Source: JBBQZU01 sp038207425 (GTDB taxonomy: Bacteria > Bacteroidota > Bacteroidia > Flavobacteriales_D > Cryomorphaceae). Taken from it: a stretch of 64,000 nucleotides of DNA. The translations under genes were made by a program, and so were the position numbers. Below the pieces are notes generated by a model. It was not told the origin of the DNA and did no database searches. It saw only the letters and a list, made by a program, of their open reading frames with translations. Of this stretch, positions 37,303-49,100 are shown piece after piece. The first letter of the stretch is position 1, and every line of letters starts with the position of its first letter. The stretch covers positions 62,001 to 126,000 of the forward strand of contig JBBQZU010000003.1 in the NCBI GenBank assembly GCA_038207425.1, read 5' to 3'.

Positions 37303-37542
37303 TTAGCTAACGTAAGTTCCTTTTTCTTTTGCTTTTTTAATCGCTTCTTCCACCCCTAACTTATTGATAGTGCGAAGGGCTGAAGCCGAAATAGTCAAAT
37401 TGATCCACCTGTCTTCTGCAGTGATGTAGAATTTCTTTTTGAGCAAGTTCGGGTAGAATCGACGTTTTGTTTTGCGGTTTGAATGCGAAACATTGTGCCC
37501 TACCATCGGTTTTTTTCCTGTAAGTTGACAAACTCGTGACAT
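37303..37542 (-). CDS. rpmB: Large ribosomal subunit protein bL28
   Basis: 79 residues: SRVCQLTGKKPMVGHNVSHS at the start, then NRKTKRRFYPNL and the C-terminal ALRTINKLG. A zinc-free version with one cysteine. First gene of the ribosomal block, 57 bp after cinA. Confidence 0.97.
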   Translation of the reverse strand: MSRVCQLTGKKPMVGHNVSHSNRKTKRRFYPNLLKKKFYITAEDRWINLTISASALRTINKLGVEEAIKKAKEKGTYVS

Positions 37543-37599
37543 GGGTTCCTTTGTTTGAGGTATTTTAAGTGGGGTGCAAATTACGGTATTTCCTTTCGA

Positions 37600-38859
37600 T
37601 TATTCAAACCCTTGCGAAAGAATTTCGTTACGAAGTTCATTTAATGCGGTAAGTGCTGATAATGTGACGTTTCTGCCTCGGTTATTACCAAATATGTGCT
37701 TTTTGGCTACAGTACCGTCCGGCCCGGCCACAGCTATCCATACCGTGCCGATTGGTTTTTCGGCCGTACCGCCATCAGGTCCTGCTATACCCGTTGTAGC
37801 GATGGCCCATGTAGTGCCGAAACTTCTTCGCACACCCTCAGCCATCTGTATTACAGTTGCTTCGCTTACTGCACCATTCTCGGCTATAATTCTTGGATCT
37901 ACCCCGAGCAATTCGCTCTTGGATACATTGCTGTATGGTACCACCGAACCCATATAATGCTTGGATGAACCCGAAATTGATGTAATTAAGTGTGCGATGT
38001 ACCCTCCGGTGCAGCTTTCAGCGGTACTCACTGTTTCACCGCGCTCCTGGAGCAGCCTGCCTACCACTTCTGCCAGAGTTTCCTTTTCACGCCCGAAAAT
38101 ATATTCAGGTAACCGCCTCTCTAATTCTTCTAAATAGTGAGCTATTCGCGACTCCGTTTCCGATTTATTTCCGTTCACAGAGTATGCACTGATACGCAGC
38201 TTTACTTGCCCCGGTGAGGGGAGATAGGCAAGCGAAAGGCCTTCGTTGCGAAGCGCCGTTTCCCAGTCTGATATCTTCTCAGCCAGGAAACTTTCTCCAA
38301 TGCCTTGAGTGAGAATAGTGCGGTGTATTATACTGGGAGGATTAAACTTTTCTTTTAATTTGGGTAGTACATGTTCATTCATCAATCCCACCATCTCATA
38401 CGGTACACCTGGCATAGAAACGAGCACCTTTCCACCCTTTTCAAACCACATACCCATTGCAGTGCCACGGCTATTTATCAATATTTGTGCATGCTTAGGC
38501 AAATCGGCCTGTCGGGTATTCACATCCAGCATTGGCTTGCCTCTTGACGCGAAAAACGAAGTGATACCTGCAAGCACTTCTTCATTGCGCTCCAAGGAAG
38601 TTTGAAAATACTCAGCAAGGGTTTCCTTGGTAATATCATCCTGCGTAGGGCCTAAGCCACCAGTCATCAATACAATTTGTGCTCTGTTGAAAGAATCGTC
38701 AATAGCTTCAAGTATCGCTTCGCGCGAATCACTGATAGAAACTATCCTGTTTACCCTCACGCCGAGCATATGCAATTGCTCGGCTATCCATGCAGAATTG
38801 GTATCAATAGTTTGTCCTATTAACAGCTCATCACCAATCGTTACGATTTCAGCTTTCAT
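37600..38859 (-). CDS. cinA: CinA family nicotinamide-nucleotide amidohydrolase/competence-damage protein
   Basis: 419 residues with two domains: an N-terminal MoeA/MogA-like COG1058 domain (IGDELLIGQTIDTNSAW; MTGGLGPTQDD) and a C-terminal CinA amidohydrolase domain (about 255-419; STAESCTGGYIAHLIT, TGIAGPDGGTAEKP). The first is linked to ADP-ribose pyrophosphatase activity and the second deamidates NMN in pyridine nucleotide salvage. Conserved position upstream of rpmB in Bacteroidota. A TACCTTTG element sits only 4 nt before the ATG. Confidence 0.93.
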   Translation of the reverse strand: MKAEIVTIGDELLIGQTIDTNSAWIAEQLHMLGVRVNRIVSISDSREAILEAIDDSFNRAQIVLMTGGLGPTQDDITKETLAEYFQTSLERNEEVLAGITSFFASRGKPMLDVNTRQADLPKHAQILINSRGTAMGMWFEKGGKVLVSMPGVPYEMVGLMNEHVLPKLKEKFNPPSIIHRTILTQGIGESFLAEKISDWETALRNEGLSLAYLPSPGQVKLRISAYSVNGNKSETESRIAHYLEELERRLPEYIFGREKETLAEVVGRLLQERGETVSTAESCTGGYIAHLITSISGSSKHYMGSVVPYSNVSKSELLGVDPRIIAENGAVSEATVIQMAEGVRRSFGTTWAIATTGIAGPDGGTAEKPIGTVWIAVAGPDGTVAKKHIFGNNRGRNVTLSALTALNELRNEILSQGFE

Positions 38860-38863
38860 GCCG

Positions 38864-38871
38864 CAAAGGTA
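38864..38871 (-). promoter_or_regulatory. Possible -7 element at the cinA start
   Basis: On the minus strand TACCTTTG, a match to TAnnTTTG, ends 4 nt before the cinA ATG. If used, the transcript would be nearly leaderless. No TTG is visible at -33, so the call is weak. Confidence 0.3.
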
Positions 38872-39129
38872 TAAAGAAGTATTTGCCTTAGAGATTCAGT
38901 GAACGGGCTATTTATTTGTACCTCGTCTCCCAATATTTACCTTTTTCGGCAAAACAGAGAATATAATGTGAACGAGAGATGATCGCAAGGGCTTCCTTAC
39001 GACTACTGTTATTTAAGAAATGTAAATAGACCCAAATTCTCAACAGAATCTCCGCGTGTAGCCCTTTCTATAAACGTAACATTTACCTGTTACCACAAGT
39101 ACAAATGTCATCACGCCCTGCAAGGTGCC

Positions 39130-42100
39130 ATGACAGCAAACAAAAAGACTCTCCTATCCGGCTTTATACTATTTATTAGTAGCCTGATATACGGGCAGCA
39201 GCCCGTACATTTTGGAAATGAAGCATTCAACAAGCGCGCCAACGGGCAATGTGCTCATACAAGCATTCACGAGGGGCTTATATCGCAAAACCCTAAATAC
39301 CGGCAAGAACAGGAAACGCGTGAAAGTAATTTGTCCTTGCTGATAGCACAGCAAAGCGCGGGCTTAATACCAAAATCTGATGCGATACTTACCATTCCTG
39401 TTGTAGTTCACATTGTACATACAGGTCAACCTTACGGCGTAGGGGCCAACATCACCGACGAGCAGGTATACAGTGCCATCAACGCCCTGAACGACGATTT
39501 CAGAAAAATACCCGGTACTTGGGGTGATGGCAATGGTGTAGATGTGAAAGTAGATTTTTGTCTCGCGCAGCGCGACCCTTCTGGAAATGGCCATAGTGGT
39601 ATAAACCGTGTAAATGGTTGCAGCGCGGCGCTCTATTGTGACCAAGGTATAACTGCCGGTAATGGTCAGGGAGCAAACGAACTAAATGTAAAAGACCTTT
39701 CGCGATGGCCAAACCAGCAATATTATAATATATGGGTGGTAACTGAAATAGAAAATAATAACGGGGGCTCCGGAATACAAGGCTACGCTTACTTTCCTAC
39801 GTCATCAGCAGTTGATGGTACGGTGATTCTATTTAACGCATTTGGCACTGTTGGGACGCTAAAAACGTATACCAACCGAAACAAAACGTTGACACATGAA
39901 ATGGGCCATGCATTCGCGCTTTTTCACACCTTTCAAGGCGATTCCTGCAACGAAACTGATTGTGATTTGATGGGCGACCGGGTATGCGATACCCCTCCAA
40001 CTACTTTAAATTCAAATTGCAATACTTCGGCATGCGGTGGCACACAACAGGTAGAAAATTATCTGGATTACACCAGCCAAACATGTAAAAATATGTTTAC
40101 CCTGGGGCAGAAGGACCGAATGCGGCTCTCAATTACAAACTCGAGACCCAATCTTATGAATTCAAACGGCTGCCAGCCGGTGGGTGGAGGTATACTTGCC
40201 GATGCAGCCATTACTGCCATTTCAAAACCATTTGGTAATGTATGCTCAAACATTGTGCAGTCTGAAGCAACCCTGACCAACTCCGGTAGCACAATACTTA
40301 CCTCAGCTACCATTCAATACCGCACATCAGGTGCCTGGCAAAACCATCAGTGGACCGGAATTCTCGGCCAAAACCAAAGCGCTAATATAATTCTACCGAC
40401 TTACAACGGAGGTTGGGGTATCCAAACAATGCAGGTTCAAGTGGTGAACCCAAATGGCGGTAGCGATAGCAACGATGCAAACAACCTAATGAGCCGCCAA
40501 TATACCGCACTGCAAAATGGGCATACGCTCAATCTGAGTATTACCATTGACAACCTAGGCGCCCAAAATACCTGGGAGGTGCGAAACAACTCCGGACAAG
40601 TACTCGCTTTCGGTGGACCGTACAGCAACTTCCAGAGCGGAGTGGTACATACTGCTCAAATTTGCATTGCCGACGGATGCTATGATTTCGTAATGATGGA
40701 CTCTGGTAGTAATGGAATGTGTTGTTTCAATGGTAACGGCTCTTATACCCTTACCCACAGCAACGGCACTGTACTTGCTTTAGGAGGTACTTTTACCACA
40801 CAGCAACTCACCAATTTCTGCGTAAGCAACGGCACACCTCCGCAAGCCAACTTTACAGCCGCTAACAACAATATATGTATGGGTCAGGGGGTTGCTTTCA
40901 CAAATCAAACAACAGCAGCAGCTACCAGTTATCTATGGACTTTTACAGGTGGATCACCGGCAACATCAACCCAGGCTAATCCTGGAAATGTAGTGTACAA
41001 CAATACGGGCAGTTATACTGTAAAGCTCAAGGCTGCGAATCAATATGGATTTACCGAAGAAACTAAAACTGACTATGTAATTGTAGCCGCAAATACCAAC
41101 TGGTATGAGGACCAGGATGGTGACGGATATGGCAACCCGGCAGGCGTGCAAAGCTTTTGCATACAACCAACTGGCTACGTAAGCAATGCAATGGATTGTA
41201 ACGATACCAATATAAACGACTGGTATAGTTGCTACGACTGCGCAGGAGAAATGAATGGGCCGGCTTATACCGATGCCTGTGGTGTATGCGATGCCATTGC
41301 TGAAAATGACTGCGAGCCTTGTGAAACTCTAAGCGCTAGTATTCTCGCTATTGGCAATCCGACGTGTTACGGAGAAGCGAATGGGGAAATTTCACTAAGT
41401 ATAAATTCTCTTACTGGAAATTACAATGTAGTGTGGAGCAATGGCCTTACCGGTGCATCAATCAATGGCTTGACGGCCGGAAATTACAGTGCGCAGATTA
41501 GTGATAATGAATGCACAATTACTGTATACGTTACCCTTACTGAACCAAATGCCCTGACCATTATATTTAAAAATATTGTACATGTGGCTTGCGGTGCGAG
41601 CAATACCGGGGCAGCTAGTTTTACAATTACCGGAGGCACTGAACCCTATACTGCCCAGTACAATGATCTAACACTTTCACAGAATTATTTCACTTCACTT
41701 GCACCGGATTTATATGTCGTTGATGTTGCTGATGCCAACGAATGCCAGATTGCGGGAACTTTGCAAATACTCCAACTTTCATGCGACAGCTTAGCGAATA
41801 CTCAACTTTCAGGAGCCTTTTGCGGAAGCGAAAATACGGAATTTGCACAGATTATCAACTGCACTGCCGTAGCAAATGCTGAACAATATGAATGGAAATT
41901 TGCAGCGCAGGGACTGGATAGTCAAGTCTACACCACTGCAAGCAATTCATTTACTCCTTATCTCATACCTTTTTTAATACCAAATACTTTATACCAAATT
42001 CAGGTAAGAGGACTAAATGACACAATGAGCAGCGCTTTCGGGAGCGAATGTGATATTATTTTCAGAATAGGCAGCACCCAGCTCAGTGCAGAAACCTGCG

Positions 42101-42900
42101 GCGAACACAATCTCACATTCTCAACCAGCAATTTTTGCATACCTATTATATATGCTGAAAAATATGAATTCAGATTGGAGAACAATACAACAGGAGAGCG
42201 CTTCTATTATGAAAGTAACGATGGGCAATTCGTTCCTTCATCAATTCCGGGAATCGAAGCTGATGTAATTTATAAGGTAACGGTGCAAGTCAATTATAAA
42301 AACATTTGGGGGTCTGTAGGTGCTATTTGCACTATTATGATCCATGAAGTAATTGAAACGACAATACTTACCGAAAACTGGTGTAATAACCATGAAATTA
42401 TTTTAGAAAATGACACCCTGGAAGTGCAACCTATCAATAGTGCCGGCGTATACGAATTGCTTATTAGCGGTGGTGATATAACGGGAACCACAGTATTGCA
42501 AAATACCATTCCCAGATTCGCAGCCAATGATATTGAAGGCCTTAGTGAAGGCCACGTCTACCTGGTTAGAGCGAGAGCGTTGATTGGTAGCAGTTGGTTA
42601 CCTTGGGGGCCTTCATGCAGCATAGCATTGCAAGAAACAGAAGTACAAGAATTAAACTTATTGATTTACCCGAATCCGGCAACTTCAACAGGTGAAGTAT
42701 ATCTGTTGATGAGCGGAAACTGGAATGGATTGGATCTATGTATCCAAAGCATTACAGGAGTGAAATTGCACTGCGCGCAGCTAAACGTGGAGCACAATAC
42801 ACCTAAACCGATTGAAATACCTACACTGAGACCTGGATTGTATCTGGTTACATTAACACATGGAGCAGAAGTGCTCAGTAAAAAAATGATCATACAATAG
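39130..42900 (+). CDS. Secreted M43 metalloprotease with PKD, repeat and T9SS domains
   Basis: 1256 residues. Signal peptide (to about 23); M43 (pappalysin-like) zinc protease (about 60-345) with HEMGHAFALFH (His256, Glu257, His260, His266) and the Met-turn region; two beta-rich segments (about 346-565); a PKD domain (about 568-653); a DQDGDGYGNP calcium-binding Cys-rich segment (about 654-731); a SprB-like repeat (about 733-805, VVWSNGLTGASINGLTAG); three FN3-like repeats of about 90 residues (about 890-1166); and a T9SS sorting domain (about 1175-1256, YPNPATST). An extracellular, cell-attached or released protease, probably for protein breakdown. Ends in TAG. Confidence 0.9.
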   Translation: MTANKKTLLSGFILFISSLIYGQQPVHFGNEAFNKRANGQCAHTSIHEGLISQNPKYRQEQETRESNLSLLIAQQSAGLIPKSDAILTIPVVVHIVHTGQPYGVGANITDEQVYSAINALNDDFRKIPGTWGDGNGVDVKVDFCLAQRDPSGNGHSGINRVNGCSAALYCDQGITAGNGQGANELNVKDLSRWPNQQYYNIWVVTEIENNNGGSGIQGYAYFPTSSAVDGTVILFNAFGTVGTLKTYTNRNKTLTHEMGHAFALFHTFQGDSCNETDCDLMGDRVCDTPPTTLNSNCNTSACGGTQQVENYLDYTSQTCKNMFTLGQKDRMRLSITNSRPNLMNSNGCQPVGGGILADAAITAISKPFGNVCSNIVQSEATLTNSGSTILTSATIQYRTSGAWQNHQWTGILGQNQSANIILPTYNGGWGIQTMQVQVVNPNGGSDSNDANNLMSRQYTALQNGHTLNLSITIDNLGAQNTWEVRNNSGQVLAFGGPYSNFQSGVVHTAQICIADGCYDFVMMDSGSNGMCCFNGNGSYTLTHSNGTVLALGGTFTTQQLTNFCVSNGTPPQANFTAANNNICMGQGVAFTNQTTAAATSYLWTFTGGSPATSTQANPGNVVYNNTGSYTVKLKAANQYGFTEETKTDYVIVAANTNWYEDQDGDGYGNPAGVQSFCIQPTGYVSNAMDCNDTNINDWYSCYDCAGEMNGPAYTDACGVCDAIAENDCEPCETLSASILAIGNPTCYGEANGEISLSINSLTGNYNVVWSNGLTGASINGLTAGNYSAQISDNECTITVYVTLTEPNALTIIFKNIVHVACGASNTGAASFTITGGTEPYTAQYNDLTLSQNYFTSLAPDLYVVDVADANECQIAGTLQILQLSCDSLANTQLSGAFCGSENTEFAQIINCTAVANAEQYEWKFAAQGLDSQVYTTASNSFTPYLIPFLIPNTLYQIQVRGLNDTMSSAFGSECDIIFRIGSTQLSAETCGEHNLTFSTSNFCIPIIYAEKYEFRLENNTTGERFYYESNDGQFVPSSIPGIEADVIYKVTVQVNYKNIWGSVGAICTIMIHEVIETTILTENWCNNHEIILENDTLEVQPINSAGVYELLISGGDITGTTVLQNTIPRFAANDIEGLSEGHVYLVRARALIGSSWLPWGPSCSIALQETEVQELNLLIYPNPATSTGEVYLLMSGNWNGLDLCIQSITGVKLHCAQLNVEHNTPKPIEIPTLRPGLYLVTLTHGAEVLSKKMIIQ

Positions 42901-42932
42901 CATAACATATTCAACGATTAGTTTAAGGGGAG

Positions 42933-42974
42933 AAGCCGCTGTTTGACTTTAAGGTCGGCAGCGGCTTTACCTTT
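42933..42974 (+). terminator. Terminator of the M43 protease gene
   Basis: A 9-bp stem AAGCCGCTG/CAGCGGCTT (42933-42941 and 42959-42967) encloses a 17-nt loop that can itself form a short hairpin. It is followed by TTTACCTTTT and starts 32 bp after the TAG stop. Confidence 0.75.
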
Positions 42975-43190
42975 TACGGGCGAAATGGAAACTTTTTGGT
43001 AGTTTCTCACATAATTCACCTTCAGGTAATCATTTATTAATAAACTATTTAGCGAGATTTATTTCCATTATTCTAAACAGGTTCAACAAAGTTTTTTCAA
43101 GCTTCGTCTGTTAAAAGTTGCGCTATAACTTCCTTTTGTCGTAACTTGTCATCGCTTTTGATTAACTATTATTTAACCAACTTTCTCGTG

Positions 43191-46100
43191 ATGAAACAGA
43201 TGTTTACCAAACTGAACGCATACTTTGCGCTCTTACTTTTAGCCATAATGTTGCCGTGGGCCGGCAATTCACAGTCATGTGGCACGCTCTTCTACGACAC
43301 GGGCGGTCCAAACGGAAATTACCCGAACAACGAAATCACAACATGGACCTACTGCCCCAACAGTCCGGGAGAATTTGTAACCATGACATTTCTTGAATTC
43401 CAGCTTGAAACCAACTGGGACCGTATTTATGTTCACAACGGGCCTGATACAAGTTTCCCTCTGATCGCATCAACCAATGGTCTGGGATTTGGCGCACTAC
43501 CAACGAATTGCGGCACTCAGTTTGGAGTAGGAAGCTGGTGGAGTCCTACCGGCACCAGCGGCAGCCCAACAGCATTTTTGCCAGGACCCTTTACATCAAC
43601 ACACCCATCGGGTTGCTTAACTTTCAGATTTTGCAGTGACCCTTCAGTGGTATTCCCTGGATGGAAAGCATATGCTTCCTGCGCACCCCCTGCCAACTGC
43701 GCGCCACCGGTAATAAGTCTTGGAACACCTGTACTTAACTGTGCGACTAACACCTTCTCAGTGCAAGCTACGGTTGTTTCATCATCAGTGCCTGCTACAA
43801 CGCCAATCCTTATCGCAAGCGCTAGCGTTGGCGGTGTATCTGTGCCAGGAGCCGGAGGAGTTGTACCAAATATTCCCGGAAGCACCCTTACCATCAATAA
43901 TATTCCTCTCGATGCATTTACAATATTACGTTTTGACCCCTTTGGCTTTCAATGTCCCGCGCAATACTTTATAGAGCAGAGTTCCATATTCTGTCCTACC
44001 GTGCTCGATTGTGGCACTCCTTTAGGAGAGTCTCATTGCTATACCAACATTGATCAGACTTTCTTCTATTATGAGAGTGAAAATGATGAACCAATCCAGA
44101 TGGTTTTTAACTCCGGCCTGACAGAAACTGCTGACATCATCAATGTTTATAATGGGGCTAATACAAGTGCCCCCCTGCTATATTCAGGCAACAATTTTGG
44201 TAACCTTTCCGGTTTGCAATTTCTTGCAAACAGCGGAAGTTTATATATGACCATTACTTCAAATGCAACAGGTAGTTGCTCCAATAGTACTGGAAATACA
44301 AGCATCTGGAACTGGACAATTGGTTGTGGCCTTACGATATCCGGATGTACTGATCCAACGGCGCTCAATTATGCACCTGTAGCAACAGTTGATGACGGTG
44401 ATTGTATTTTCAGCGGAAGTACGTGTGGAGACCCTCAGGTTGTAAGCACGCTCCCTTATGTGCAAACTGCAAATACACTCATATTTGGAAATAATTATTT
44501 GGCTACCAGCGTGCCTGCACTGGCCCCTGGCTCATTTGGCACAGGTTCTTTCTCTAACCTTTATCTCGCAGGTTACGATGCTGTATATGAGTATACACCA
44601 TCTAGCAACACCTTCATTGATATAGAACTGGCAAATACCGCCACCAACGTTGGTTTATGGGTGTTCACTGGCTGTCCTTTTGCAAGTACGCTCAGATGGC
44701 ACCTTGGTACCGATGCCAATGGCCGACTAATATCTACCTTGCCAGTAACGGCCGGCGAAACATACTATATCGTTATTTCAACCAGGGTTCCGCCACAAAT
44801 TTCTCAATATGAAATTACTATTTCAGAAACAGTATTTGATTGTCCTGTCCTGTTTGCCAATATAGGTGGTCAATGTGATCTTGATGGTTTAGAAGGATCA
44901 ATAACTGAAAATTGCGAATGCGGACCGTTCAACTTTCCCGGATGTTTGAATGGCCCCGCGGCTGGAAGCGGTACACCACTTTGCACGGGAGCGCCAATTA
45001 CGCTTACCAATGCCCGCGCCAATGAGTATGCGACTATCACGGTATATCAAGGGGTATCATATACTTTCGCCACCACACCAAATCCGAACGTTCCTGTTTG
45101 GTTTATTACGCTCGCAACTAATGTTGCCATGCCAGTTGTATTGGCTACCGGTCAAAATTCAATAACCTACGTTGCACCCTATACCGGTACGATTCGATTC
45201 TATTCTCACAGTTCTTACGACTGCGTAAGTGGAGCAGTAGGCTCTGCCTCACTTCACAACAGGATTATTACTGCAAACTGCTCTAATATTACTTACGACT
45301 GTCCTACCTTCAACGCATTCATCGGTAATGTTTGCATTAACCCTGCTACAAATATCGGTGGTACTCTTAATGCAAATTGTGAATGTGTGCCACTCGAAGG
45401 ATTCAATGGTTGCCTTACAGGTACTGGTTTTCAAACTACTACCCCAAACTGTACCACACTGCCTGTTTCTAACATTGCAAACACTTGGGTGGGTCAATTC
45501 AACAACGTCAATGTAACATCAGGAAGTACCTATACTTTCTCAACCACCAACAATCCGATTTTCATACCAGGATTTTATATCACCATTAGCAATAACACGG
45601 GTACAACTGTTTTGGCTTCCGGCGCAGGCCTAGTTACTTGGACTGCTAACTTCACGGGTGGAGTGAGATTTTACGCCCACAGCTCAGCCGATTGCGTGAA
45701 TTTAATTATAGGAGCAACAACCGCTCATACAAGGGTAATTACCATAAGTTGCGGCCCGCCAGTTGATTGCCCGTTATTAGGCCTCAATATTGGTGATCCT
45801 TGCAACGACGGTATCCCTAGCACAGTAAATGATACCGTAAACGCCTTGTGCCAATGCGTGGGTCAGGTTGTTGTTGACTGTCCTTTGCTGGGTCTTAACA
45901 TTGGCGATGCCTGTGAAGATGGCAACCCGAATACAATCAATGACCTAGTTAATGCAGCTTGTGTGTGTGAAGGTACTTTGGTTGAGCCCACTGAATGTGG
46001 TATTTATTCCCGTAATCCAAATGCTCCGCTTGATATAAATAATCCGATCATTCTTGATCCATTATTTGTAGTTGGTACAGGAGAGACCATTGAATCCCTT

Positions 46101-49100
46101 AAAGTTTCAGTTGTCCTTAACCACGCTGCACTGGGAGAAGTTGAAATAAGGCTAATAGCCCCTGATGGAACTGTAGTTCAGCTTCAGTCAGTCATTTGCG
46201 GAAGCGGACAAAATATGGATGTTCTTTTCGACGACAATGGTGCAGCATTGGCTTGCAACACCGGCTCTGATCCTGTATTGCAAGGCACATTCGCTCCTTT
46301 CGAAAGCCTTTCAAGTTTCACTGGAATTGCATTCGACGGTCCGTGGTTTATCGATATTGCAGATAATATCCCTGGGGCAAATAACGGTATTCTGGTAAGC
46401 TGGTGTTTGATACCGACTTTCCAAACTACGGTTTACGACTGCCCTGCGCTCCAGAAAAATATCGGAGATTCTTGTGATGACCTAAATGCTACCACAGAAA
46501 ACGATACAGTAAATGCAGACTGCGTATGCGTGGGTACTCCAATTATCACCTACGACTGTCCGGAATTGGAACTTAACATTGGCAATGCTTGCACTGACAA
46601 CAACTCAAACACCATAAATGACATTGTAAACGAATTTTGTGTTTGTGCTGGAACACCCGTGGAACCTACTGAATGTGGTGCTTACACCAGCTCACCAAAT
46701 GCGCCTATAGGAACTGCTTCGCCAATCATCCTTGACCCAATCTTTGTGAATGGCACAGGAGGAATTATTGAAAGTCTAAAAGTTTCAGTAGTAATGAACC
46801 ATGAAGCTCTTGGTGAAATTGAAATCAGAGTCATTGCTCCCGGCGGTACCGTAATTCAGCTTCAAGCTGGAATTTGTGGAACAGGCCAAAACATGGATGT
46901 GCTATTCGACGACAATGGCTCAGCTTTATCATGCAATACTGGCGCAAATCCTGTACTGCAAGGTACATTCGCTCCATTTGAAGATCTTTCAACTCTTACA
47001 GGAGTTGCATTCGATGGTGTATGGTTTATCGACATTGCTGATAATTTCCCAGGATTAAATGATGGGGTTCTGGTAAGCTGGTGTTTGATACCAACATTCC
47101 AGACAACTGTATTTGATTGTCCTGAGATCCCTGCAAACATCGGTGATAGCTGTGACGATGGTAACTCCGCCACTATAAATGACATAATCACCTCGATTTG
47201 TGAATGTGTTGGAACAAGTATTTACGACTGTCCTGACATCGAAGCAAACATTGGTGATTCTTGTGATGACTTGAACGCTTCAACTGAAAATGACACCGTA
47301 AATGCAAACTGCGTGTGCGTGGGTACTCCAATTATCACCTACGACTGTCCGGAACTGGAACTTAACATTGGCGATGCTTGCGATGACCTGAATGCTACCA
47401 CAGAAAACGATACAGTAAATGCAGACTGCGTATGCGTGGGCACACCGATCATCGTTTACGACTGCCCGGAGCTTGAGAAAAACATCGGAGATTCTTGTGA
47501 TGATGGCAACCCCGGCACCTTTGGTGATATAGTTAGTGCCACCTGCGAGTGCGCAGGATTTACAGGAACAGCTTGCGATGAAGCAACATTTGTAGGCGGT
47601 ATGCCAACGTTTGCTGAGTCTGAAGTTCCAGTTTCAACAGCCGGTGCAGTACCTTCAGGCCTTGCGCAGTGCATCAACCCATCAAATCCACAGCCAGATA
47701 AGTGGTTTAAGTTTACATCTATCGCAACGGTAATGTATATGCGCGGCTGGGGATTAAGTGATTACAACGCAGCAGTTGAAGTATATGATGCATGTGGCGG
47801 CAACCTTATCGCTTGTCAAAACGACGCACCTGCCGGTGAACGTGAAATAGTAATACTCCAGAATACTGTTGTAGGACAGACCTACTACTTCAGAATATAC
47901 CACGGTGGTGGCGGAACTCCTTCCACAACCACGTTTACTGCTGCAGTAGCGCATGTTCCTTTCACCAAGCTGAGAGTTCAGGATTGCGGTATTTTCAACT
48001 ACACTCCTGCAAGCATCATTGCTTCTGAGTTGCCACCAAATCAGTTCCTGCTTGCAAACTGGTACTTCGAATTCACCGAGCTTGAAGCTCCGTTTAACAC
48101 TTATGAGATTCTTTCTCCAAATGGTTCAAACCCGAACTTTAAACTGGAGTGGTTCCCACAAGCGCAATACGGAAGAACATACTCAGTGCGAACAAGACCA
48201 CGTATGTATCAAGGCCCCAACTGGGGTGACTACAGTGTGGCTTGCACCATTGGTTTCTCAGCTACACCGCTAATTACTCAACTCATCGTTGCGCAAGCAA
48301 ATGGATTTTATAATATGTGCGATATTCTAGAAGCAGATAATGTACCTGGAGCAACCAAGTACCGATTCAGATTCGACAATGGATTCGTTACACATATCCA
48401 TGAGTCCGATAATCGCTTCTGCAAACTCAAAGATGTACCAGGATTAGAGCTTGGCTCTCCATATGCCGTGCGTGTAAGAGCTAGAACACTTGGTGTTTGG
48501 GCACCATTCGGTCAATGGTATCTTATAGCGATGAACAACTTTGTGGTACCCACAGGTGTAGATCAAAACATTACTGCATGCGGTGGAACTTATCCGTTAA
48601 GCACAGTAATTAGTGCAATAGAAATATGCGCTGCTGAATTCTATACCTTCCAGTTCACGAATATCACTGACGCAAATCAGCCACCGCTCTTCTACACGCG
48701 TGATGATGGTTTGAGAACAATCCAACTTTCATGGGTTACTGGATTGATACCAGGAAACACTTACGCTGTGCAAGTGCTTGGAGGATCAGGCGGACTAGTT
48801 GGCACCTACGGTGCAGCCTGCAATATTACAATAAGCGGTTCAGGTTTGATCGAAGCTCCTTCAAGTGGGCCTGAATCAGTATCAATTGCTGCTGAATTGG
48901 AAGTATACCCTAACCCTACTGCCGGTGAAGAAGTTACCCTTGCCTTGAGCAATCTTGCTGACTACGAGCAAAATGTGCTTGTGGAAATATACGATCTGTT
49001 TGGCAAGAAGGTACATAGCCAATTGTTTGGCAGCAACGGCGCAAGCCTGAACGCATCATTGCGGTTCCATCAGCGACTTGCTTCGGGGGTGTATACCGTG

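Noticed and set aside
43146..43190. Longer N-terminus of the giant T9SS protein from a TTG
   Set aside because: It would put 15 extra residues before a good signal peptide; the ATG at 43191 fits better.
44836..47560. CRISPR-like array
   Set aside because: The repeats are in frame, protein-level and diverged; no constant short repeats with unique spacers.
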